From assembly GCA_010365205.1 (NCBI GenBank), contig JAAFGU010000106.1:1-8011 (forward strand): 8,011 bases of DNA, in the 5' to 3' direction. Positions within the stretch are counted from its first letter, which is position 1, and every line of letters begins with the position of its first letter. This stretch comes from Aromatoleum sp. Lineage in GTDB: Bacteria; Pseudomonadota; Gammaproteobacteria; Burkholderiales; Casimicrobiaceae. The notes beneath the pieces are model-generated. The model was not told where the DNA came from, made no database searches, and saw only the letters and a list, made by a program, of their open reading frames with translations. Below are positions 1-8,011 of this stretch, in pieces. The translations under genes and the position numbers were made by a program.

Positions 1-1283
<1,283 letters not shown>

Positions 1284-1337
1284 CGTGTTCGGAGCGACGT
1301 CAGCACAATGCGCGGGGTCGCGCCGGAAAGACGGTGC

Positions 1338-2972
1338 TCAGGTGAGCTCTTCGAACGCGACGCGCTCGAAGTCGGCGCCCCGCTGAAGCAGCCGCGTCAA
1401 CCGGTAGCGGTGCTCGGGACCAGCATCCAGCGAACGCAGGACGCGACTCGGATTGAACGTGCGCGGCGGCAGGATGAGAGACGGTTTGTCTTCCGGCGTC
1501 TCGGGGAGCAGCAGACCCGGCAGCGGCGGATCTTCCGCCATCGCGTTGGACAGTGGCCGCAATGCGATCGTCTTCGGGTTTCCCGACCACAGCCGCAGGG
1601 AGAGCTCGATCCCGTCGGAAGAATTGAGCGCGACACGGGTGACATAGCCCAACCGCACGCGCTCGTCGTCGCGCAACGTGGCAAGCTGTTCCAATTGCCA
1701 CTTGTGCCGGGTCGCCGACGCGTGGACCACGTGCGCCTCGCGCCATTCGTACGCGCCTTGCCAGCGCTCCCAGACCCACGTCCGCTCGGCGTCCTCCTTG
1801 CCCCGATCGTAGTCGGTCAGCGCCCCCAGCGTCTGCAGGTGCTGCGCCCCCTGGAACGACAGACGGCCGAGCGGATCGCGCCGATCGAACGTCCGGCCGC
1901 CGACGCGGAAATAGGCTGCGCCCACGCCGCCGGCGCACAGTTCGATCGTCGAGCGCGGCAGGTCCGACGTGCGCCGCGGCAGTTGATGCCACCGCGAATC
2001 GAGGTAGCCCAGCAGCGTCGTGCATTGCTCCACGCTGCAATCGTGCCCGAGCTGCAGTTCGGCCGGGTTGGCGCCGGTCTGCAGCCGTTTCAGCCGGCCG
2101 CGAACGCTGGTTCCGAGCTTGCCCGGGTAGCCGAATCGCATAGAAGCTCGGGCTTGCCTCGGCGCTGCCACCTCGAGCGACGCGCCCGCGGCCGCGTCGA
2201 GGTCGACGACGATCACGGGGCCCTCGCTTTCGCGCTGCTGCGCGTAGGGGAAGACCTTGCGCGCCCACATCGCGAGCCAGCGATCGGCGAGCTCGATCTG
2301 CTTGACCGACATCGCGCAAGGATCGGCCAGCCCGAGCAACAGCGCGTGGCTGTAGGTCGAGTAGCACGAAATGCCGACGCCGTTCGGCATAAGGTCGTCG
2401 GACACCGCGGTCACTGCGCATTCGAGCATTTCGGCGAGCCGGTAATACGCGTGCAGTTCGTGCCAGATCGCCGGCGGCAGCGCGCGCCGCGCGAGGCCGT
2501 GGACAACCACTAGCTGTTTGCCGACATAGAGACCGCGCTGGAGGATTTTCGGCTTGACGCCGACCAGGTCGGGGTCGCCCTCGAGCAGCGGTTTTAGGCA
2601 CGCCGAGTATTGGTCCCACAACGCCTGCCATAGTGCGATCGACTGCTCGGCCGCCTCGAGCTCGCGGTCGGCGGTGGGCTGCGCCTTGCCAGCGTAACGG
2701 CGCGCAAGCTCGGTGTGCAGATGGGCGACCTGATCGCGCATGATTTCAGCGATCGTCGCGCGCTCGCGCGGCAGGAAATCGGCCGCGGACATTGCCTTGA
2801 TCTGGCCGAACACGGCGTCGTACACCTGCGTGACGTTTGTGTAGGGAAGCGACTTCGCCCACTCGGCCGCGCCTTCCGCATCGGCGAAGGCAAGCCGCGG
2901 GATGGGCGCGCCGGCCCCGGCCGTCGCTGGAACCGGCGGAAGGGCCATCGCAGGGCTGGTCGAATCGGGCAT
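1338..2972 (-). CDS. Conserved hypothetical protein, 544 aa, possible PilZ-like C-terminal region
   Basis: The function is unknown. ATG at 2972 begins 9 bases after the stop of the HIT gene; a second in-frame ATG at 2948 (Met9) is possible. The first 30 residues are Pro/Ala-rich and probably disordered. Residues 35-250 look helical and well conserved in character: LPYTNVTQVYDAV (42-54), a stretch rich in Arg and Glu (68-98, ending RRYAGKAQP), a Trp/Tyr-rich stretch (114-125), RGLYVGKQLVVVHGLARR (146-163), and STYSHALLLGLADPC (205-219). Residues 250-395 are more variable. The C-terminal part has beta-like sequence (LGYVTRVALNSSDGIEL, 441-457, then LWSGNPKTIALRPL, 461-474), a LILPPRTF segment near 499 and the ending RLTRLLQRGADFERVAFEEL (524-543). 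This arrangement reminds me of betaproteobacterial proteins with an atypical PilZ (cyclic di-GMP-binding) C-terminus. The canonical RxxxR and [DN]xSxxG motifs are not clearly present, so that link is only a suggestion. There is no signal peptide or membrane helix. That it is a real gene is well supported by length, operon position and codon use. Confidence 0.9.
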   Translation of the reverse strand: MPDSTSPAMALPPVPATAGAGAPIPRLAFADAEGAAEWAKSLPYTNVTQVYDAVFGQIKAMSAADFLPRERATIAEIMRDQVAHLHTELARRYAGKAQPTADRELEAAEQSIALWQALWDQYSACLKPLLEGDPDLVGVKPKILQRGLYVGKQLVVVHGLARRALPPAIWHELHAYYRLAEMLECAVTAVSDDLMPNGVGISCYSTYSHALLLGLADPCAMSVKQIELADRWLAMWARKVFPYAQQRESEGPVIVVDLDAAAGASLEVAAPRQARASMRFGYPGKLGTSVRGRLKRLQTGANPAELQLGHDCSVEQCTTLLGYLDSRWHQLPRRTSDLPRSTIELCAGGVGAAYFRVGGRTFDRRDPLGRLSFQGAQHLQTLGALTDYDRGKEDAERTWVWERWQGAYEWREAHVVHASATRHKWQLEQLATLRDDERVRLGYVTRVALNSSDGIELSLRLWSGNPKTIALRPLSNAMAEDPPLPGLLLPETPEDKPSLILPPRTFNPSRVLRSLDAGPEHRYRLTRLLQRGADFERVAFEELT

Positions 2973-2981
2973 CGCGGGAGT

Positions 2982-3400
2982 TCAGCGCGCGGGGAGCGCG
3001 GCGGTCAGGGCTCGGGCAAGTCCGTCCGCGAAATCGGACGGGAGCGTACGCGGCAACGCATCGCGTTGGCGCACGCCCCACACGGGCTGCGGGAAATGCG
3101 AATCGCCGGCGAATCGCGGGATCACGTGCCAATGCAGGTGAGGCGTCAGGTTGCCGAGGCTCGCGAGATTCATCTTGTGTGGAGAAAGTCGCGCCCGCAG
3201 AACCGCCTCGACCGCCCAGACGACGTGCATCAGGTGGTCGCGATCCGGCGCGGCTAGGTCGGTCATTTCGCGCACATGCGTCTTCCAGATCACGCGGCAG
3301 AAACCCGTGAAGGGCTCCTCGGCGAGTACGACGCGGCAGCGTGAATCGCGCCAGACCGTCCGGCCCCCTCCCCTTCGCAGAAAACGCAGCCAGTCGTCAT
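2982..3400 (-). CDS. HIT-family protein, reading frame interrupted by an apparent one-base loss
   Basis: This is a histidine-triad (HIT) protein, a family of small nucleotide hydrolases and transferases. The downstream frame (stop at 2982) carries the family core: GFCRVIW, HVREMTDL, NLASLGN and the triad PHLHWHVIPRF, followed by HFPQPVW. That frame has no good start: its GTG at 3293 lies inside the conserved RVIW block, and it runs upstream without an ATG. The typical N-terminus (MTTGCVFCEGEG, with a CxxC pair) instead starts at ATG 3400 in another frame. The two frames join exactly at the run of five G on the minus strand (3364-3368). Adding one G gives ...EGEGGRTVWRDSRCRVV... and a 139-residue protein, a normal family length, with triad histidines at 88, 90 and 92. 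As written, translation from 3400 would leave the family frame after about 12 residues. A sequencing indel, a true mutation or ribosomal slippage would all explain it. It is the first gene of the HIT, unknown and DUF255 group. No Shine-Dalgarno sequence is evident. Confidence 0.85.
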
Positions 3401-3471
3401 GGTTTGCTGGGCGGTGCCGCCACGACCGGCGCGCGCCTCCGATGGAGGGAAGCCTCGCCGCATTGCCGTTC

Positions 3472-3480
3472 TTTATAGCA
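3472..3480 (-). promoter_or_regulatory. Candidate extended -10 promoter for the HIT-led gene group
   Basis: On the minus strand the sequence TGCTATAAA matches an extended -10 element (TGn plus TATAAA, one mismatch to TATAAT). It sits in one of the few AT-rich spots in this GC-rich region. Transcription would start near 3465, giving a leader of about 65 bases before the ATG at 3400. No good -35 hexamer is seen 16-18 bases upstream, which is usual for extended -10 promoters. The position between the end of the oxidase gene and the HIT gene is sensible, but the call rests on a short match only. Confidence 0.4.
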
Positions 3481-3769
3481 CAAAGCTGCTGCCACGCACG
3501 TCCCGGCGAGACGCCGTGGAGCGCCGGCGATGCGGCGTTCGTCGGGTCAGCGAAAGTGAATTCCCGACATTCGGAGGGCTGAATCCTCCACGGCGCGTCA
3601 CGCTACTGGCCGCTATCGTGATGCCATGGACGATCAGGCCGGCGCCGCAAACGAACCCGACCGTGATCCCCCAACCGAACTTGCGCTTCCTCCACCCCGC
3701 GCGGCGCGACTGTCGTTTCCGCGCCAGCCGCTGCCGCGGGGTTTTTTTCGGAGCGCCATGAGCTGCCCG

Positions 3770-3792
3770 AAAAAGCGTGCGCGCGCTGCGCG
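3770..3792 (-). terminator. Weak intrinsic terminator candidate after the oxidase gene
   Basis: On the minus strand a 5-bp GC stem (CGCGC, loop AGC, GCGCG; 3780-3792) is followed by five bases and then TTTTT (3770-3774). It lies about 80 bases past the oxidase stop codon. The stem is short and the spacer before the T-run is longer than ideal, so it may be a poor terminator or chance. Confidence 0.25.
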
Positions 3793-3832
3793 GGAGACCG
3801 CACGAGCGGATCGGCAACGAGCGGAACCGGTC

Positions 3833-3865
3833 GTGCTCGGGGCGCCGGCGCGTCCGGCCGAGCAC
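3833..3865 (-). terminator. Strong hairpin just downstream of the oxidase gene
   Basis: The arms GTGCTCGG (3833-3840) and CCGAGCAC (3858-3865) pair perfectly over 8 bp. Inside them CCGG (3845-3848) and CCGG (3854-3857) can add 4 bp around a 5-base loop, with a 4-base bulge on one side. The structure begins 7 bases after the oxidase stop codon, the usual place for a transcript-end hairpin. No T-run follows on the minus strand, so it is not a canonical intrinsic terminator. It may protect the mRNA 3' end or act together with Rho. Confidence 0.5.
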
Positions 3866-3872
3866 GCGGCGA

Positions 3873-6800
3873 TCAGACCAGAACGCGCTCGATGCCGCCG
3901 TTGGTCGCGCGCGTGATGTAGTCGGTCATCCAGTCCGGCCCCAGAATGCGTTTTGCCATTTCGACGACGATGTAGTCGGCCTTGGTGCCTGAATCGTCGT
4001 CGAAGCGCGACAGTCCCTGCAGGCACGACGGGCACGACGTGAGGATTTTCACCTCGCCGTCGAATCCGTCGGTGCGCAGCGCGCCGGCCCCCTCGCGCAT
4101 CTCCTCCTCCTTGCGGAAGCGGACCTGGGTGGAGATGTCCGGCCGCGTCGTCGCGAGCGTTCCGGACTCGCCGCAGCAGCGCTCGTTCTGCGTGACGTCG
4201 GCGCCCATCAGCGCGTTGACGACTTTCATCGGCTGGTACGTCTTCATCGGCGTGTGACAGGGGTCGTGATACATGTAACGGACGCCGGTGACGCCCCCGA
4301 GCGCAACGCCCTTCTCCAGCAGGTACTCGTGGATGTCGAGCAGCCGGCAGCCGGGAAAGATCTTCTGGAACTCGTATTTTTCAAGCTGGTCCATGCACGT
4401 GCCGCAGGACACGATCACCGTCTTGATATCGAGATAGTTGAGCGTATTGGCGACGCGATGGAACAGCACCCGGTTCGCGGTGATGATCTGCTCGCCGCGG
4501 TCGTGATTGCCGGCCGCCGTCTGCGGATAGCCGCAGCAAAGATAGCCCGGGGGCAGCACCGTCTGCGCGCCGAGGTGATAGAGCATCGCCTGCGTCGCCA
4601 ATCCGACCTGCGAGAACAGGCGTTCGGAGCCGCACCCCGGAAAGTAGAAGACGGCGTCCGATTCGTCGTTGATCTTCGCCGGATCGCGGATGATCGGGAC
4701 GATCTCGTCGTCCTCGATGTCGAGCAGCGCGCGCGACGTGCGTTTCGGCAAACCTCCGGGCATCGGCTTGTTGATGAAATGGACGATCTGCGCCTTCAGC
4801 GCCGGCTTGCCGACCGACGCCGGAGGCCGCTTCGTCTGCGCCTCGGCGAGCCCGAAGCGCCGGGCGAAACGGTAGGCGAGCCGCTGCGCCTTGTAGCCCC
4901 AGTCGAGCATTACCTTCTTGGTCAGTTTGATCGTCACCGGATCGGTGGCGTTCAGGAAGAACATCGCCGCCGACGTGCCCGGGTTGAAGCGCTTGTGACC
5001 CTGCTTGCGCAGCAGGTTGCGCATCGCGATCGACACGTCGCCAAAGTCGATGTCGACGGGGCAGGGATTCAGGCACTTGTGGCAGACCGTGCAGTGATCG
5101 GCGACGTCGGCGAATTCGTCGAAGTGTCGAAGACTAACCCCGCGGCGCGTCTGTTCCTCGTAGAGGAACGCCTCGATCAGCAGCGACGTCGCGAGGATCT
5201 TGTTGCGCGGGCTGTAGAGCAGGTTGGCGCGCGGCACGTGCGTCGCACACACCGGCTTGCACTTGCCGCAGCGCAGGCAGTCTTTGACCGAATCGGCGAT
5301 GTGGCCGATTTCGCTCTGCTCAAGGATCAGACTCTCCGCGCCCAGCAGCGAGAAGCTCGGCGTGTAGGCATTGCGCAGGTCGGCCGCCGCCAGCAGCTTG
5401 CCGGCATTGAAGCGTCCCTCCGGATCGATCCGGCGCTTGTAGGCCGCGAACGGCTCGATCTCCTCGGGCGTCAGGAATTCGAGCTTGGTGATGCCGATGC
5501 CATGCTCACCCGAAATGACGCCGTCGAGGCGGCGCGCCAGCGCCATGATGCGCGCCACCGCCGCCTTGGCTTCCTGCAGCATCGCGTAGTCGTCGGAATT
5601 CACCGGCAGGTTCGTATGCACATTGCCGTCGCCCGCGTGCATATGCAGCGCAACGAATACGCGGCTGCGCAGGACCTCCTGGTGGATTGCGTTGCACCTC
5701 GCAAGGAACGGCGCGAACGCGAGGCCGGCGAAGAGCTCCTCGAGCGGCGCCTTGAGCTCGGCCTTCCACGACACCACGGCCGTATGGTCCTGCAGCGACG
5801 GAAACGTCGTCTCGATCCGGTCGAGCAGATCCTGCCAGCGCGAACGGGCGCCGACCACCAGCGCGCGCGCTTCGTCGACCTTGGCATCGATCTGTTCCTG
5901 CGCGGGCCGTGTCTCGCTGCTGGGGCCGTACGGCACGGGCCCGGCGAAGAACGCCAGCAGCGCGTCGCAGAGCTTCAACTTGTTGCGAATCGACAACTCG
6001 ATGTTGATCCGTTCGACGCCGTCGGTGTAGTCGCCGAGCCGGGCGAGCGGAATGACGACGTCCTCGTTGATCTTGAACGCGTTCGTGTGCCTGGCGATCG
6101 CCGCCGTGCGCGCGCGGTCGAGCCAGAACTTCTTGCGTGCGTCAGCCGACACGGCGACGAATCCCTCGGCGCCTCGCGCATTGCAGATCCGGATCACCTC
6201 GGACGCCGCCTTGGCAACCGCGTCGTCGTCGTCGCCGACGATGTCGCCGATCAGCACCATCTTCGGCCGACCATGCCGTTTCGCCTTGGTCGCGTAGCCG
6301 ACCGCCTTCACGTAGCGCTCGTCGAGATGCTCGAGTCCGGCGAGGATCGCGCCGTGCGGCCGGCCGTCGAGAAAATGCTTGATCTCGACGATCGCAGGCG
6401 TCGAGTCGCGCACCTGGCCGAAAAATTCGAGGCACACGGTGCGGATCGCAGGCGGCATCCGGTGAAGGACGAAGCGTGCGCTGGTGATGAGCCCGTCGCA
6501 GCCTTCCTTCTGAATGCCGGGCAGACCCGCCAGGAATTTGTCGGTGACATCCTTGCCGAGGCCGGCCTTGCGGAAGCTTGCCCCGGGAATCGCCAGCGTT
6601 TCCTTCCGCTTCACCGTCTTTCCGTCGGCCTCGTACCACGCGAGTTCGAACGTCGCCAGCGGCGCATCGTGGACCTTGCCCAGATTGTGATCGAGGCGCG
6701 TGACTTCGAGCCATTCGGCGTCCGGCGTCACCATCCTCCACGACACGAGGTTATCGAGCGCCGTCCCCCACAGCACGGCCTTCTTGCCGCCGGCGTTCAT

Positions 6801-7703
6801 TGCAACGTTGCCGCCGATGCACGACGCGTCGGCCGACGTCGGGTCGACGGCGAAGACGAGTCCCGCGTTCTCCGCCGCATCCATCACGCGGCGCGTCACC
6901 ACGCCGGCGCCGGCGTCGATCGTGGCGACCGGGGTTGCGCGCCCGGGAATCAGACGAGGCTCGACCGCCGACAACCGCTCGAGCTTCTCCGTATTGATGA
7001 CCGCCGAGCGCGCCGTCAGCGGAATCGCGCCGCCGGTGTAGCCCGTGCCACCGCCGCGCGGAATGATGGTGAGTCCGAGGTCGATGCAGCCCTGCACGAG
7101 CCCGCGCACCTCGTCTTCGTTGTCGGGGTAAAGGACGACGAACGGATATTCGACGCGCCAGTCGGTCGCGTCGGTGACGTGCGAGACGCGCGCCAGACCA
7201 TCGAACGCGATGTTGTCCTTGTGTGTCCATCGCGCGAGCGCGCGAACCGCCTTCCGGCGCAGCGCGATCGTCTCGGCGAACGAGCGCTCGAAACGGCCGA
7301 CCGCCGCGTGGGCGGCGGCGATGAGTTGCGCCACCTTGCCGTCGCGGTTGGCATCCGCCGGCGCATTGGCCGCGCGACGCTTCTCGATTTCGGACAGCCG
7401 GTGCCGCAACGCCTCGACCAGCAGCCGCTGGCGCTTCGCCGTATCGAGCAGATCGTCCTGCAGATACGGATTGCGATCGACGACCCAGATGTCGCCGAGA
7501 ACTTCGAACAACATGCGCGCCGAGCGTCCGGTGCGCCGTTCGCCGCGCAACTCGTCGAGCAGGCGCCACATGTCGGCGCCGAGCAGACGGATGACGATCT
7601 CCCGGTCGGAGAACGACGTGTAGTTGTACGGAATTTCGCGGAGGCGCGAGGCCTGCGCGGCGGGTTCCGCAACGTCGGGGAAAAGAGCGGTGACGGCGTT
7701 CAT
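3873..7703 (-). CDS. FAD-linked oxidase fused to Fe-S oxidoreductase (DUF3683-type, GlcD/GlcF-like)
   Basis: This 1276-residue protein joins a flavin dehydrogenase to an electron-transferring Fe-S module, as GlcD plus GlcF do in glycolate oxidase. Order: an N-terminal DUF3683-like region (about 20-180, with IPYNYTSFSDREIVIRLLG near the start); a PCMH-type FAD-binding domain (about 186-340) with PRGGGTGYTGG from 215 and CIGGNVAMNAGG from 295; an FAD-oxidase C-terminal domain (about 385-770) with HAGDGNVH (689-696) and GEHGIG (732-737). H689, H696 and E733 match by analogy the metal ligands of D-2-hydroxyglutarate dehydrogenase. Two [4Fe-4S] motifs follow (C809, 812, 815, 819; C871, 874, 877, 881), then two CCG domains (C1024, CC1056-1057, C1100/C1103; C1149, CC1176-1177, C1224/C1227), all complete. 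The likely substrate is a D-2-hydroxy acid, but which one is unknown, as is the electron acceptor. I chose ATG 7703 because it opens MNAVTALFPDV, as in the family; an in-frame ATG at 7733 would add 10 residues. There is no signal peptide or membrane helix. Confidence 0.95.
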   Translation of the reverse strand: MNAVTALFPDVAEPAAQASRLREIPYNYTSFSDREIVIRLLGADMWRLLDELRGERRTGRSARMLFEVLGDIWVVDRNPYLQDDLLDTAKRQRLLVEALRHRLSEIEKRRAANAPADANRDGKVAQLIAAAHAAVGRFERSFAETIALRRKAVRALARWTHKDNIAFDGLARVSHVTDATDWRVEYPFVVLYPDNEDEVRGLVQGCIDLGLTIIPRGGGTGYTGGAIPLTARSAVINTEKLERLSAVEPRLIPGRATPVATIDAGAGVVTRRVMDAAENAGLVFAVDPTSADASCIGGNVAMNAGGKKAVLWGTALDNLVSWRMVTPDAEWLEVTRLDHNLGKVHDAPLATFELAWYEADGKTVKRKETLAIPGASFRKAGLGKDVTDKFLAGLPGIQKEGCDGLITSARFVLHRMPPAIRTVCLEFFGQVRDSTPAIVEIKHFLDGRPHGAILAGLEHLDERYVKAVGYATKAKRHGRPKMVLIGDIVGDDDDAVAKAASEVIRICNARGAEGFVAVSADARKKFWLDRARTAAIARHTNAFKINEDVVIPLARLGDYTDGVERINIELSIRNKLKLCDALLAFFAGPVPYGPSSETRPAQEQIDAKVDEARALVVGARSRWQDLLDRIETTFPSLQDHTAVVSWKAELKAPLEELFAGLAFAPFLARCNAIHQEVLRSRVFVALHMHAGDGNVHTNLPVNSDDYAMLQEAKAAVARIMALARRLDGVISGEHGIGITKLEFLTPEEIEPFAAYKRRIDPEGRFNAGKLLAAADLRNAYTPSFSLLGAESLILEQSEIGHIADSVKDCLRCGKCKPVCATHVPRANLLYSPRNKILATSLLIEAFLYEEQTRRGVSLRHFDEFADVADHCTVCHKCLNPCPVDIDFGDVSIAMRNLLRKQGHKRFNPGTSAAMFFLNATDPVTIKLTKKVMLDWGYKAQRLAYRFARRFGLAEAQTKRPPASVGKPALKAQIVHFINKPMPGGLPKRTSRALLDIEDDEIVPIIRDPAKINDESDAVFYFPGCGSERLFSQVGLATQAMLYHLGAQTVLPPGYLCCGYPQTAAGNHDRGEQIITANRVLFHRVANTLNYLDIKTVIVSCGTCMDQLEKYEFQKIFPGCRLLDIHEYLLEKGVALGGVTGVRYMYHDPCHTPMKTYQPMKVVNALMGADVTQNERCCGESGTLATTRPDISTQVRFRKEEEMREGAGALRTDGFDGEVKILTSCPSCLQGLSRFDDDSGTKADYIVVEMAKRILGPDWMTDYITRATNGGIERVLV

Positions 7704-7724
7704 GGAACGGCCAAGTCTACCGCA

Positions 7725-7754
7725 GCGCAGCATTGTGCGCTGTCACGCGCGTGA
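7725..7754. promoter_or_regulatory. Two adjacent dyads upstream of the oxidase gene, candidate operator region
   Basis: A perfect 12-base palindrome TCACGCGCGTGA (7743-7754) lies next to an inverted repeat GCGCA-N6-TGCGC (7725-7740), about 20-50 bases before the ATG at 7703. The second repeat overlaps the alternative ATG at 7733. On the minus strand TAGACT (7714-7719) could be a -10 hexamer, giving an almost leaderless transcript, but no good -35 is seen. The palindrome is a plausible regulator site; short GC-rich palindromes are also common by chance in such DNA. Confidence 0.3.
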
Positions 7755-7870
7755 TGCCCGTTGGACTCCCGGCGCTCTTCGACGGCTCGCCGCCAACCGG
7801 GCCGCCGGCGCGATCCCGTTCCCCGGCCATTCGACGCCGTGAGATGACGGGTCGCTAGCCTATCGTCGCA

Positions 7871-8011
7871 TCACAACCTGTCGAAGCGGCGGTAGCCGAT
7901 CGCCTCAGCGACATGGATCGAGGCGATCGCGTCGCTGGCCGCGAGATCCGCGATCGTGCGCGCGACCTTGAGGATCCGGTGATAGGCGCGCGCCGACAGC
8001 GACAGCCGAGC
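7871..8011 (-). CDS. YifB/ComM-type Mg-chelatase-like AAA ATPase, C-terminal fragment
   Basis: Only the last 46 codons and the TGA stop (7871-7873) are inside the window; the gene enters from the right edge. The fragment contains LSLSARAYHRILKVARTIAD, then a short helix and HVAEAIGYRRFDRL at the end. This is the characteristic C-terminal Mg_chelatase_C signature of YifB/ComM proteins, which are about 500 residues long. In Haemophilus and Vibrio, ComM is a hexameric helicase promoting branch migration during natural transformation; many YifB homologues in other bacteria are untested. The ATPase domain (Walker A and B) is outside the window and cannot be checked. The 167-base gap to the oxidase start suggests separate transcription, but this is not certain. 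Confidence 0.9.
   Translation of the reverse strand, partial: ARLSLSARAYHRILKVARTIADLAASDAIASIHVAEAIGYRRFDRL

Larger units (their letters stand above)
3401..3872. other. Intergenic region, 472 bases, no convincing gene
   Basis: This stretch separates the oxidase gene from the HIT gene. It holds a strong hairpin (3833-3865), a weaker terminator candidate (3770-3792), a T/A-flanked dyad (3744-3774) and the extended -10 candidate (3472-3480). Several open frames cross it on both strands, but none has a convincing start, ribosome site or recognisable product. One minus-strand frame encodes a 25-residue hydrophobic stretch (3605-3679) preceded by many Arg and Lys codons. I report it as a curiosity and not as a gene. 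No tRNA or known riboswitch could be recognised. Confidence 0.6.

Noticed and set aside
1300..2631. A 443-codon minus-strand frame overlapping the 544-residue gene
   Set aside because: It is out of frame with the recognised protein, very rich in Arg, Ala and Gly, and has no conserved motif: a GC-rich shadow.
2982..3293. HIT protein starting at GTG 3293
   Set aside because: This start falls inside the conserved GFCRVIW block and removes the N-terminal third of the fold, including the CxxC pair. The family start is at 3400 with a frameshift.
3729..3748. Plus-strand terminator-like element (CCGC-TGCC-GCGG followed by T7)
   Set aside because: The stem is only 4 bp, and there is no plus-strand gene upstream for it to terminate. 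On the minus strand, where the genes are, it would carry an A-run instead.
3626..3916. Plus-strand open frame of 96 codons starting MDDQAGAANEP
   Set aside because: No ribosome site or family resemblance. It runs through the hairpin and into the 3' end of the oxidase gene; the composition looks random for GC-rich DNA.
4254..7754. A 1166-codon open frame on the plus strand opposite the oxidase gene
   Set aside because: It reads the exact reverse complement of the sense codons, and it is open only because the sense gene lacks TTA, CTA and TCA codons. Its product is Arg-rich low-information sequence with no recognisable domain, whereas the minus strand encodes complete cofactor motifs.

Overview
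The window is GC-rich DNA from what looks like a betaproteobacterium, probably Burkholderiales or a near relative. The inference rests on recognised protein families: a fused FAD-dehydrogenase/iron-sulfur protein with an N-terminal DUF3683-type region, a HIT protein with the betaproteobacterial HLHWH signature, and a conserved hypothetical protein of a type I associate with that class. All supported genes lie on the minus strand, so the window reads from right to left. The sense genes almost entirely lack TTA, CTA and TCA codons, which leaves very long open frames on the opposite strand. I judge these to be shadows.

Right to left: (1) 7871-8011 is the last 46 codons of a YifB/ComM-type Mg-chelatase-like AAA ATPase. 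(2) 7704-7870 is a short intergenic stretch with two small dyads just upstream of the next start. (3) 3873-7703 encodes a 1276-residue FAD-linked oxidase fused to a GlcF/GlpC-like Fe-S oxidoreductase, with two ferredoxin cluster motifs and two complete CCG domains. (4) 3401-3872 has no convincing gene. It holds a strong hairpin just past the stop of the large gene, a weaker terminator candidate and an extended -10 promoter candidate for the next group. (5) 2982-3400 encodes a HIT-family protein whose frame is broken by an apparent one-base loss in a run of G. (6) 1338-2972 encodes a 544-residue conserved protein of unknown function with possible PilZ-like C-terminal character. (7) 1-1283 is the N-terminal 427 residues of a thioredoxin-like DUF255/YyaL-SPATA20 family protein that runs off the left edge.

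The last three genes (HIT, unknown, DUF255) are tightly spaced, with gaps of 9 and 54 bases, and probably form one transcription unit starting near 3465. The large oxidase gene seems to be a separate unit that ends at the hairpin near 3850. No shared pathway for these genes can be read from the sequence.

The most notable observation is the HIT frameshift. The two halves fit the family exactly if one G is restored, so it is either a homopolymer sequencing error, a real mutation or a slippery site. I see no mobile elements, CRISPR arrays, rRNA or tRNA genes, and no evidence for a new defence or biosynthetic system. This is largely an ordinary chromosomal region.
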